This document shows, in pieces, positions 13,223 through 24,803 of a stretch of DNA of 64,000 bases. The notes beneath the pieces were generated by a model. The model searched no databases. It was not told where the DNA came from and saw only the letters and a list, made by a program, of their open reading frames with translations. The translations under genes and the position numbers were made by a program. Source of the stretch: Daldinia sp. FL1419 (lineage: Eukaryota; Ascomycota; Sordariomycetes; Xylariales; Hypoxylaceae); the NCBI GenBank assembly GCA_025201765.1, contig MU623420.1, forward strand, positions 109,542-173,541, given 5' to 3'. The stretch's first letter is position 1. Each line of letters begins with the position of its first letter.

Positions 13223-16200
13223 CACATCGGAAAAGAAGTTCCAAGGCGACTTAGGTACCTAGGTAGCTGACAAGGAATTCATGTTATTTTGGCTTCTCGC
13301 CTCGGTCATCTTGGTCGCAACCGGACTGTTCTCCGGTCACATTTGAAACAATGCAGATCCGGAGCCGAAGGACCAGACCAAAAGACACCCGTACTCCCAG
13401 CTCCTTGCACATGTCTACGAGAGAAGTGAGGTAAGTAGGTACGTACCTTATCACCCGAATTGCTTGAAGCCTGGACTCTATAACCCTTTCAAGAGTACAT
13501 CTTTGATCATTCATTAATAGATTGCAAGCGTCTTGGGTGATAGTTGTATGAAAATTATCTATTGGCTTAACCGACCATCTGGAAATGTAAACAAATTGCA
13601 AGCACTACAGCAATATCGCAATGGTGGCGTCGGAATCGGTTTGTGTCCGTAGATATATCTGTCAGGACCCACCAAGCCACAACGTCCGAAGCACAGCATC
13701 TCGTCCCGGAATGTTGCAGCACCGAATACCAGGCGGATGGGGCATCCGTGATACAGCGCTTATGTTGTGTATCGACAGCAATAATGGAGCTATAGGTAGT
13801 TTCCGACTACTAACTTAGAATCAGCTTGGCCTTGGTCTTGGCCACCACCATATTTGATACCTGACTGGTACTTTTCTCTTCTAACGAACATAGCCATACG
13901 GGATCGACTGCTAAGGCGAGTCGGCCGGAATAGACCGCAGCGCTTTAAGGCTTTAATGCTCGAGCTAGCTGACAATGAGGCCGACTCATATTCTTAATAC
14001 AACTCATCCGCCTATCAACTCACATCTATACACACCACAGAGAGATCGCCACCCCCGTATAAACTTATTACAAAGCTTGTGCGGTACCAGCTTACGATCC
14101 CTATCGCAATAGGTACTACATGTAATGTACTCTGGGCCGGTCAACCACTTCACCACAGCTAGGTACTCGGGTAATTTTAATATAAAATATTCAGCTATGG
14201 GCAACAAATGCAACAAATGCAACAAATTAATCGAATAAGTACCTACTGATCTTGTCTCCTGCATCATGATTCAGTCATCGGCCCCTTTATAAAGCTTTCA
14301 ACTAACTATTTCTTTGGTACCTGAAATCACGGTGTAGCCAATGGCTTGTTTCTTAACGAATATTTTTGGGGAGCTTCAAAATTTCCGACGTGTAAGTACT
14401 AAAATAACTTGGATGATCGCTAGACGAAGCGCCACACGATGTAACAAAGGTGAATCCGTACCTGACAATCCAAACCCACGTACTACAGCTCCCTTGCAAC
14501 AAGAATAAAACGTTCATAGCATTACGCCACAAATCCAAGACATGGAAGCACATACGTTGCAATGACGCGCCTCGAGATCAATTCTTCTGAGACGTAGATA
14601 CGTTGTTATTGGACGGAGTATGCCCCGGCTCTCCGCATGAACGAGCGTAAACGTGAACAAACCACGAATTACGTGGCCCTGCAGACTCGCGAAATCCGGT
14701 AGACTATCTCGCTAGGCATCAACATCTCTGTGAGGCTCGCCAGATCTACAGCTGGGGCTGCTGGGCTGCTGGGGGGGGAGCTGCATTAAGGATGATACGC
14801 TTTTGTTTCCTAATTTACGCGGAAAGGTTAGTCGGGGAGACGGGTAACACCTGCGACGACCTCTGTCAGATACATGTAGGACTAGAAATACACTCGACCA
14901 GTCTGGGGGTCTTCGTGTTCCTGCGGAAATCATTATGCAGGGGCCCCCTCTCCAAGCTTGTCGTCGTTCTTCTGATTGGGGCGATCCGCAGACAAGTAGT
15001 TTACAAGAGTATCGAAGGCGCAAATAGCATTGGGTACTTGTGTACTGACGCCTCACTTTTCTCCGGGGGGATGGCGACAGGGGTCAGCTTGTGGCTCTTC
15101 CTTGAAATGGCTGTCGGCTCAAGCCATGCGGCCCGAGTCCTTGGACCCCGATCCCGTCCGTCCCAGACATCTGGGTTCGATGCCACAACTTGCTGCACCT
15201 GCCGCCGCCCGTCGAGCTAATACGGATGCTGATCGGTTGACTGCGGCAAAGTTATTTTAAAAGAGAGGACACCCAATTACCACTAGATTCAAGCACAGCG
15301 AGGCCGCCTCGTGGGAACTACATATTAGCAATATCATTTGCTTCCACGGGTTACGTGAAGGTTTTGCAGGCAGAATTGCTTGGATACACTTACAGTGGCC
15401 AACTAGGTAGACCGACAACGTTCAAGCGTCTCACCTTTGTCAACTTCGAAGGCACTAATTACCTACCTAGGTACCTATTTAGATACTGGTTGGACATGAG
15501 ATATCATCGCCATTCCCTGGGCCAATTTGCGGATACATCAGATACATACCAGCTTTCATCACTGTATACACTCGGTATATTTTCAAACTGCACACATGTA
15601 GTAAGTAGCTCTCAGCGACCAATACAACGTCTAAGAACACTACAATAGATATTAATAGTTAGGTACTCTAAGGGGTTGTGGGATAGTCAAAAACCTATTC
15701 AACGTCAGGGAAGGCGCATCAAACTAATGCAAACCAAAGTTCTCCCCGGTAAGTAATATCGAAAGGGGAGGTGATGATGGAACTACTTCCTTGTTGCTGA
15801 ACATTGTTACCAGGTATATCTGAATTGACCAATTGGAGTTCGTCCTGTTACGTTACGAACAGGGGTAGCTTTGAGCTCTTATAACCTTGGTACGTATGTA
15901 ATTTCATTTCCTTCCCTCAGCCGAGAAGTTTTCCGTTAACCTGTGCGATATCTACATCTTCAATACGTGCAATAACCAACACAAATGAGATCTCTGGAAA
16001 AGTGCCAGAACTCCCTTATTGCGATCAGTGCAACAGTTGTGTCTGAGCATCCGCGTCTCGAGAACACCTGGGTAAGCGGTGCCCCGGGACAAGGGGTTCC
16101 CGCGATCTGGTCAATCATATGTTCCCCGACGATCGCAGACGGGGATCAAGCAAACACGTCCGGGGTCGTCGCCCATACAGACGCGTTCGAGGCACGCAAG

Positions 16201-19200
16201 CCCTGCCATAATGCACCCCTACTTACTGCTGTCAACCGCCACAGCACGGGGGGGGAGGTCAGCAACTTCTTTTTCGAGGGGAGGGGGAAGGCTACCCTAA
16301 TAAGGCTGTCGTAACTCCGACGGCGGAAACAGGACCCCCAGGCAGCCGGAGAGCGGTTCAATGCGCGCGCACGCGCACGTACATTGCATTTTATTACAAG
16401 TTAGTTGGGTACTTACATCATCCCGTCGTATGGGGAATAGTCATGGTAATATCCCGCTCTTCCCGCCCTGCATACGATACCCTTTCTGTATTTCCAATTT
16501 GGATGCCTTTTTTTTCCACTTGTGTACGTACATGTGTACATACGAGTCTGCAAGCCCGTTTGAACCCCGGCAGCCCCAGTTAACGGGAAGTCCACGAGGT
16601 CGCGATGCCGCAACCCGTACTCCGTGTTCTAGGTACCCCGACTACACACAACGGTCATCGTACTTCTTTCGCAGCGTGCTTTTGCTGGGCATTGGAGTGG
16701 GATGCGTGTGGCGTCCGCATATGTCGTGAAACCACACACCCCCCTACCCCCCCCCCCGGCGCGGCTTACTTTTGGAGCTTTGCCTTTCCTTGTGCGGATT
16801 TCTTGCCCATATCCGCCGTAGTGCGCTGATTCTCCGCCCAAGGCTTACATAGGTTTGGTGTATTCCTTCTCTATCGCTGGTTCGACCTGCCAGGTACCTG
16901 GAACGGTTGCTGATCGTCGATTATCCGCCGGCCAGAAATGACAAAAGAGCCGGATCTGCGCAGCAGATGGGTACGGTTTCATTACTTCCCCGAACGACGT
17001 CTATTGAACGAAGCGAAAGGAAGGAGAGGGAAAGACGGGGTATGTGCATAGGCATCTCGATCCTGTACTCTTCACCATCCATCCTTCTTTGTAAGTGGTG
17101 AGGCTGGTGAGCTTACTTTTCGCCTCAGTGGGCCCACGATGAGAGATGCAATGCGTAGCTACCTAACTCAATACCGTCGCAGCCCTAGCCTATCATCATT
17201 GCTGCCAAATCCTTATGGGTTTAGATGATTATTACCTCCATCGTCGTCTGCATCCCGTCTAGTCACAATCGCCTCCGTTGTTTGAACAGGGACATTCCTC
17301 CTTATGTCATCATTCATAGCGGCGAACGAGCATCTATAATATAGTAATACTACTGTATTTATTCGATGACGAAAGACTAAACTTATTTTGTTGCTTCTTT
17401 GCCTAAGAGTGAGTTTCTATGCTCTTAGAAGCTAGTTTGCGTTCATCGTAAGCGAAGCTACGTCAATGTGACAATTGATATTCCATTGCCAGCCCCATAC
17501 GTAACGTAATTCGGTATCAAATGGAATCACCTATACCGGTGTATCATGCCTATGCTTCGATCGGACATGTCCTGAGACTTGTAGTTCTCTCGTCAGGGTT
17601 TTCTTTTCACTGGGTTATTACGTATCATTCTTTCGCTCTAGGAAGGATATGGTTAGTTGACTAATTATAAAGGATTACTGCTCTGTTAACTCATTTATAG
17701 ATAAGAATTATCGAGTTATTCATTCTATGATGGGAATAGTTATGCTGAGGAAGAGAGATACCTCCAGGGTTAACAAGTCTAGAGTAAATCCTATTAAAAA
17801 GACACCGGCGAGAGAGTTCACGACAGACATCCCACGAAAGGATATCGTGGCAGCTAAAAACAAAGCAGACATTCACAGATTGACCATCCCTTAATTTATT
17901 CTAGAGCAGGACTGGAGAACCAAGTATATGATATGATGTGGCGAGGGAAGGTTGTACGAGAATAATTAGGCCGTCCCCTTAGGTGCGAATACACCACGGC
18001 ATGCGCCCCTTCGAGTCTAACTAGTTCGAATCACTCACAAAGTTCCCTAAAGACCGCATGAATTCTTAATAAGCTATAGACCGCTAAGTATGGTAGATAT
18101 TGTATGTTAAATATCGAAATAAATTGCATATAAACGACGTCTACACGGCATAGAAGCCTCATGGAACGCTCTAAGACTGTAACTTTTGGGATCCAAAACG
18201 GCACCTCTTATGCAATACTTATGTACGCAATAACATACCACGTGGATGATTACCATTGCTGCATTGGAGTTGTATGAGGCCATCTGTCTTGAAAGTTTTG
18301 CTTTTTGTGTCTCAGACTTTGCGTCGTGGTCCGGGTATAAGCATGTTTTAGACCATTTAAATAATGAAATATTTCTGTTACACGAGACCATCAACTTGAG
18401 GGAATTAATTTATCGAATTTCGAATAAGATATGCTAATTTCTTTTTTTTTCCTTTTTTGTTGCCCTTAACGTTGCCGGCGTTATTCTCAACGCCGTCATC
18501 GTCCCTGTCGATTGTATCTTTCTCTCTGGAACGAGACACGCAGTATACCTACAGGATCGAAATGCGACCTGCACACCTGGGAATCAAACCACCAGCGTGT
18601 TTCGGGAGATAAAGTTGTTGTAGCCAAGGCCGAAGCCAACGTGATTTCATGTGTGTCGTTAGCCCATCAGCCTGGCGTGAGCCCTCGTCGCGCTCGTTCC
18701 TGCTACAATTGTGTACGTCAGTAGCGGCACACACCCGCGTCAAAGGCGCAGAGTGGATTGATCATGAGCCGCTACTTGTTGATTCTGAGTAGCTACCCGG
18801 GCTTGAGTCATTCGGCCTTAGTAGTTTGACGGATAGCCGATTAGGTCGGGCCAGCAGCTTAAAATAGTTTCACGCAAAGGGACATTATGAGAGAGTCACG
18901 CTAGTCATCATATAGGACATAATCTTGCGTGCCTTGGCCGTTTCTGCCTCGCGCTCGCGCTCCTTGTTAGTCGTGACTTAGTGATTACTTTTTGGTGCCT
19001 ATACCGGGTTTAGCTCGGCGGGTTCCCACGAGTGTTAATGCGGGATGGCTACTTGACCAGGCCGGCAGACCGGTAACACGAATCTCTCTGCGAAATGAAC
19101 ATAAAAGAGAACCAGGCAACGTGAGACACGGTTGCTCGTCCTCGGCCCAGGCTTATCGATGGTCACCGCGACAGAATTAATCCGGCCATAAAAGGGCCAG

Positions 19201-21564
19201 GTTACCCAGACGGGCGGCGACTTCGTACCGCGAAGACTTGGCCGATACTCTAGGCCGCGGATAAAAGCAACTGGCCGAGACCACTGCTCTGGCGGATGAA
19301 AGAAAGGCGGTCGGTCACCTTGGTGATCGGACAGACGGAGTTGAAGCTTGGCGAAGTCATTTCGTGTGGATTTTGTGCCGACGGAAACGGTAGACATGGC
19401 GGAGAAAATGGACGCTGTGGCCTGACAGAGGTTGTGACAGCCCCAGTTGAAGCTAGGAACGCCGCGGTCGTAACGGTTGCGCCGGACACTGTGATAGGGG
19501 TGCTGATAGTATGGCGATATGTGGTAAGCTGCTGCTGTTGGTGTTGACGGAGTTGCTGCCCGTGTCCGTGGATCTAATGGCGGGCCCATTGCCCACCTAG
19601 TGTTATGGTAGGAGGGTAACGGCCCACGTAATTACGCTACCGGTGTTATCAGACAATATGACACTGAGGCAGGACGCAAGCGCTAGAATAAAGAGCTCCG
19701 AGCGTTTGTCTCGTGGACGATACATCAGCACTCGAGCAAGTCATGCCACATGTAATAGGGGAAGAGACTAAAATGATTAGCGGCGACGGATCCGACGAGG
19801 GTAATATCTTTGATGCTGTTGATTTTGGTGGTCCCGAGCCTGCCGTAGTTAAATGATGTTCGATGGCGGCTAAGCAAGATTGCGATGTTCGTAAAATACG
19901 AGTCCCACATAGCCGCCTCACATTGAGGATAGCGCTAGCTATGAGCCGAGCATCGACGAAACAAAGCATCCTAACAGCCTCTATAAAGCTAATGTCGCCT
20001 TTACTACTTAGCTTCACTATGGACGCCGGGTTTCGTCCATTGTTGAAATGTAACCTCGACCCCTGAGCCCACGACGATGAAGAGCCTTTCGTTACTAGAT
20101 CAATAACTACGCGATAATTATTGTTTAAGGGATTTCTTCATTTTTCATCTGTGCCTTCAGTCTCCGGCTCAAAAGTAACAACGGTGACAAGTAAATATCC
20201 AAAGGCCCTCGCTCCTCAGCCCTGATTGGGGATATCCCTTTACCGTTGCTCACCACCACTCGGGGCCATGGACCTTCTACGAACATTATTTTGACTGAAG
20301 CCTGTTCCCGCTTCGGAGTGGTTCTATCGTAGTGATTTCAACGGCGAAGCTCACCTGATAGCCCTTGACTTCTATCGTTGTCTACTAGCCTGGCGTTGGA
20401 AACCGTTGCCCATATAGGCCCATTTCGTTCGATACATGTTTCGGACGAGGATGTCCTTTTAGCCTCTAGATAGGGGCTCACTGTATGGACTATGCCATGA
20501 CTCAATCTTGGTAATGCCCGTGTATGCTTCAGTGAGAACGGATGTTACGCAACCCTACCGACTCACACCGGATTAATAAACGAAGTTCCTCTAAAAAAAA
20601 AAAAGGAAATCGCGATGGCGAGGAAGATAGCGAGGTATTTTTGCATCGTCCAGGGGCGAAGCTGTAGCAAGCAGTTGGATAAGGGGAAGCTTTGTATACC
20701 ACTTTCCATACCTAAGCAGGGCGTCCTCGGTGATTTTAGGGGGTGTTCTGTCGACTCCTAAACCAGGGTAACAGTAGGTAGATTGACGAAAAACACCGAG
20801 CTCTTGTTGCCTCAAAACAATCTATATAAGTACCCCAGGATAACCGATTGACCAACGATCGGTACAATTTTCTCAGGATCATCAACCGTCCCCCTTAACC
20901 GGACTTTCTGACAGCCTGTTATGCTGTTAGGGGGCTGAAATGCGCATCCAAATGGTTCGTTGGGCATATTATCTGGTTCTTCCCCACGTGTCAGACGGAA
21001 TTACGTCCTAATTGCTCGCTTGGGTTGTTGTAAAAGTTGGTTTTGGGGTTTTTAAACGAGAGTCACGATGCAGGCATATTGGATCAAGATCACGTCGTTG
21101 GGTAAAGAACGAGACATGGTGCTCTAGGTATAGGATAGGTACCTACCTAGTTCTGCAAACGACGGGAGGCATCGGAGCTAAAGCCAGTAGATACTTCGTA
21201 TTATCAGTTCATTATCCGAAGTATAACGAAGTATCGAATTCTCATAGATTTCGAGTAGGCTGGGTAATGGTTAGGGATCGACCACTCATGCTATCTGCAC
21301 ACTGTCGATTAGCATCTACCTGCCTAGTATCCATTTGACTACAACTGCGGAACATCGACACGAGGTGCAGCCACGATGATGAATAGGTAGCATTGTAGCA
21401 TTCTATGTATGGTCTTTACGCGTCTTGAAATTCCGGGTACATATCAGAATGCGTACTACATGAGGTGCTTACCTACGTGGTAGGTACCTACATATACAGG
21501 TACTTACACAGGTAGGGATAACTTTATAGGTGAAATAAAAACAGTATGTGAGAAGTGCATCGAG

Positions 21565-21574
21565 AAAAAAAAAA
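21565..21574 (-). terminator. RNA polymerase III T-run terminator of tRNA-Arg
   Basis: A run of A on the plus strand, so T on the tRNA strand, begins two bases past the discriminator base. This is the expected Pol III termination signal. Confidence 0.7.
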
Positions 21575-21575
21575 T

Positions 21576-21663
21576 CACCGTACCCCGGACTCGAACCGAG
21601 AATCTTCGGCTTATTGAATTGTGCAATAGAAGGCCGACGAGTTAACCATTTCTCTAGTACGGC
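21576..21663 (-). tRNA. tRNA-Arg(TCT) with a 15-nt intron
   Basis: The whole cloverleaf can be drawn. A 7-bp acceptor stem (GCCGTAC with GTACGGT, one G-T pair) carries discriminator G. The D arm is GAG/CTC with TGGTTAA in the loop. The anticodon stem is TCGGC/GCCGA, and the T arm is CTCGG/CCGGG around TTCGAGT. The anticodon loop is enlarged to 22 nt. Removing 15 nt after position 37 leaves the 7-nt loop C-T-TCT-A-A with T33, giving anticodon TCT, which reads AGA. The intron position is canonical for nuclear tRNAs. Total length is 88 nt. The internal B box is intact, so it should be transcribed by RNA polymerase III. A poly-T terminator lies just past the 3' end on the minus strand (A run on the plus strand about 21565-21574). 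Confidence 0.93.
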
Positions 21664-22372
21664 GTTTTACAACGTGACCATCAACCACTTATGTGGGAAT
21701 TACAGTCAAACTTTGCCGTTGTAACTGCAGTTGCTATGGGGTATTATTAAGGAAACGTCTGTACCACTTGCCATGAGCAACTAGAAGAACGGTTTGCACG
21801 TTGCATGTGTGCAGAGAGGCTGAGGCTGTAAAAGATGACAAACTATTGGCCTTGACCATATCCACGTACCTAAGGTACTTGGGTACTTGCACCTCTATAT
21901 TTTCCAAATTCATCCAATTTAATTTGCCTTTTTTTTTTTTTTTCTTCAACGTCTCCTCGACCGTTAGTTTCTATTTCAATATAAATAACTCAAATATCAT
22001 AATTATTTTGTATTTGTTTAGGTACTCTTTCCTAAAGACCCCTACCTACCTGATGGTGGAAACAACAAAACGTACTCCTTCTGTTTCTTCCCAAAGAGGC
22101 AATCATAGCATGCGCAGGGGTGAGACTGACGTCACACAAGCTATAGTTATCCGAAAAAGTACCGGCGCAGATGCGCAACTCGATGGAAATCAATAACTCC
22201 CACCTGCGATGCTGCCCAAATATCAATTCGACTTTAACTTTTCTATTTATCTAAAACTTACTCCGTAATTTATAAAATGCTCTTGTTTTAAATTTGTCTT
22301 TAAGCTAACCACCAACTAACTTATTAGTATTGCGTTTCGTTGACTATTTCTTTCTTTTATAGCCTTGCAAAT
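21664..22372. other. Upstream region of the C2H2-type gene
   Basis: A T-rich tract (about 21930-21946) and an AT-rich leader are present. A CTTTTATAG sequence just before the start codon resembles a splice acceptor, so a 5'UTR intron is possible. I see no other gene. Confidence 0.45.
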
Positions 22373-24565
22373 ATGGGGCTTTCCACAACCACAAGCGATA
22401 ATGTTAGTATTAGGAGTACTATACTTGAAGCAGGTTCAAGATTCACTACCTATACAAGATCCCGAAGCCCAGATCATGAAGACAGCCTACTCAAGTTAGA
22501 TAGTGATCAAATATGTTATGGTGGATGGGATGATGGGAACTTGTTTGGTCGTTTGGCGTATAACGACAAAACAAGCGAATACACGATGGAGGAGTATGTG
22601 AATTACTTACGAAGCTTGATTGAAAAGCTTCCTGTAGTATGCAAGGTAACTGCTCGACTTATTATCTTCTTTCCCTTTCCAATTCATTATGTATCCCGTT
22701 GCGGAGAGCCTAATCACTCGGTTTAGCCCCTCGGTCGTCTTGCCGGGTTACGATCGCCGGCATATGAGGATGAATACGAAACTGAGATACATGCGTCATC
22801 GTGCCCTAGCTTAACAGATGGTTCGACGATTTCGAGAGCTTCTTCGTAAGTTTATGATGTACGTTATTATCGACATATTCCTTTCCTAACTTTATAGCTC
22901 TAGTCTTCCCAGAAGTCAAACAAACTCATCTCACTACCCGCCTATGCAGAGAAAACTACTGCTCCTATCAAAGTCGGACCGGCTACTTAAACTTAAGAAG
23001 ACTAGTACATATACTGAATCTCACGGATTGCGGCGGCTAACCTTCCCTCATCTACCACGTGCGAATCTTACATACTCTCTAAACTGGAAGTCTAGAATCG
23101 AGAGATGGCCAAATAAATCCAACAAGGCAAGACATGCTGCAGTTAAGATGCCTGCTCTACCTACAGCCAGGGCCGACATCCGGACACCGTATTATGAAAT
23201 GAGCGATTCTGATTCACTGTACTCTGAAACTTCAACAGACATATCTTCGGATGACGAAGAATTCGATCCGTTCGAAAATTTAAATAGTATAATCAGGAAA
23301 GTGTTTGCATCTAATAAGCAACTTGCGGATAGAGTGATCGACTACCTGATACAACTTCCACCAGATCGCCGAGCACGGTTTTACGGATATTGGGACGTCT
23401 CATTTAACGGCGCCGAAAGCTTGCAGGAGTCGAGTATTATAGTTGGCGGCGGAGGCAACTCTAGGCCCACGAAAAGAAAGCGTATCGATGAAATGCCTCC
23501 AAACAATTTAGATCAAAACCAGGCCCTGGGGAGCGATGATCACGACGGCCGAGTCCTGGTAGACCGTCATCCTTCGGACAGGCTATCGTCTCATAAAAGG
23601 TTTGCCTGTGGATATAATATCTTTGACAGGGCAACGTATAGCCCGAGGAATACCAGAGGAAGAACCGCGACACGGTATAAATCGTGTGCTGGCCCTGGAT
23701 TTACGTCGCTCAATCACTATAAGTCTGTCTACCTGAACTCATGTGTAAAGATAAAAGCTAACTTGAAAAGACGCCACTTAGAGCGTGTCCACACTTTACA
23801 TCAATGTAGTCGATGTGGTAATGTTTTTGAGAAGCCTGGAGAGTTACAAAACCATTTGCTTCAAAATATACGATGCGATTCATTGGTATTTGATCCTGAA
23901 GGCGGAATGTCTCAAGATATATGGGATAAGGTCAAAGATATTTTTAAGAAAAGACGCAAGACCCAGGGTGAACCTTCTGATGAAGAACGATGGTTCCAGG
24001 CGTGGGATGTTCTTTTTCCTGGGGTGGAAAGACCTCCGACGGCATGTAAGTCATCTCATATCTTACTCACCTTCTTATAGATGATCCTGTATCTTGTGTC
24101 TAGCTATTCTAACTATGCGGATGCGTAGACTTTGAAGAGCCACAGATACATAGTGCTTATCAATCCAGAGTTCTGGAGATCTTTCGTTATCTTGTAGCCG
24201 AACAACCGCAACTAGCTCCGGCACGCCCCTGTGCAGATGATCTTATGGGAGCCTTAACGCACGCTCTCAATGTTGCTGGGCAAGGGGCAGAGCCAGACCA
24301 AGAAGTCGGAGATCCGATTATAATCTCTCCTTTAGAAGAGGCACCTATACCAAGCACTCAAGTCCGGGAGCGGGCACCAGACATCAACCACGCAAGCTAT
24401 ATAGAACCCCGTCCAACCACCCCAGCAAATGTACACCTAGGATCATTCAGCCAAGTTGAAGAACCCAGGGACCATTACGACGGATTTACGGACGATCCGG
24501 ATTTATTTGCCGTGTTTAGTTTAGATTATCCGGCTGTTAATGTCACCGGCGGTGGGTGGTTGTGA
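22373..24565 (+). CDS. Fungal C2H2-type zinc-finger domain protein
   Basis: Five exons (22373-22645, 22727-22845, 22898-23722, 23771-24045, 24129-24565) give 642 residues. The N-terminal third is Ser/Thr-rich and disordered, followed by a basic stretch and an acidic patch (SSDDEEFDPFENL). The central block has the fungal layout KRFACGYNIFDRATYS, then YKSCAGPGFTSLNHYKRHLERVH, then HQCSRCGNVFEKPGELQNHL ending in a Cys. Two zinc-finger-like Cys/His clusters are visible, and the next residues (MSQDIWDKVKDIFKKRRK, then WFQAWDVLFPGV) are also family-typical. Such proteins are usually predicted nuclear regulators, but their role is unknown. The intron 23723-23770 is exactly 48 nt and in frame; removing it joins Y-K to R-H-L and restores the finger. 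The final exon is low complexity. Confidence 0.82.
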
Positions 24566-24803
24566 TTTCTATAATACTGTTCCGTTGCCAGAGAAAATCA
24601 CTAATAAAGCTATTATAGATTATTTGGGTGAGCCATTTCCTAGTATTCTAGATGATGAGAATTGGTTGGCTTAGATATCCGAGCTCTTAGCTCCATATTG
24701 CCATCCTGCTTTCCGTATATTTGTAAGCCAGAGAGGTGACTTGGGAAACTTGGAATCAGGACCCATCTGCGGGGCTTATTATGAGGTGAAAAATAGTTTA
24801 TAA
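24561..24803 (+). pseudogene. Possible decayed coding fragment after the zinc-finger gene
   Basis: A frame different from the preceding exon stays open for 80 codons except for one TAG at 24672-24674. The composition looks natural, with segments such as DYLGEPFPSILDDENWLA and PYCHPAFRIFVSQRGDL. I do not recognise the family. It overlaps the last codons of the zinc-finger gene in another frame. It may be an old C-terminal part of that gene separated by a frameshift, or an unrelated gene relic. Confidence 0.3.

Larger units (their letters stand above)
10116..21575. other. Gene-poor region of about 11.5 kb
   Basis: No protein gene with recognisable motifs or a plausible multi-exon structure was found. 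Open frames are under about 200 codons and have low-complexity or unnatural composition. The region holds many TACCTAGGTA-type palindromes (about 11195-11225, 12350-12370, 13250-13270, 15460-15478, 21135-21155 and 21470-21495), a pyrimidine tract (about 13185-13222), and AT-rich stretches (about 12010-12150). GC content stays moderate, so this is not a RIP isochore like the right end. Long noncoding RNAs or fast-evolving small genes cannot be excluded. Confidence 0.55.

Noticed and set aside
14792..15220. Plus-strand open frame of 142 codons
   Set aside because: Overlapping frames of similar length on both strands and no motif.
15985..16314. Plus-strand open frame of 109 codons in GC-richer DNA
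   Set aside because: Long frames occur in several phases because of GC content; no domain or splice partner.
18640..18760. Possible Zn2Cys6-like start (RRARSCYNCVRQ) on the plus strand
   Set aside because: Only two cysteines are present, followed at once by a stop; no downstream Cys pattern in frame.
19035..19589. Minus-strand open frame of 184 codons with a Pro/Ala/Thr-rich start (MGPPLDPRTRAATPSTP)
   Set aside because: The beginning looks like a disordered regulator N-terminus, but the rest has no domain and a second overlapping frame is equally plausible. I cannot support a gene model.
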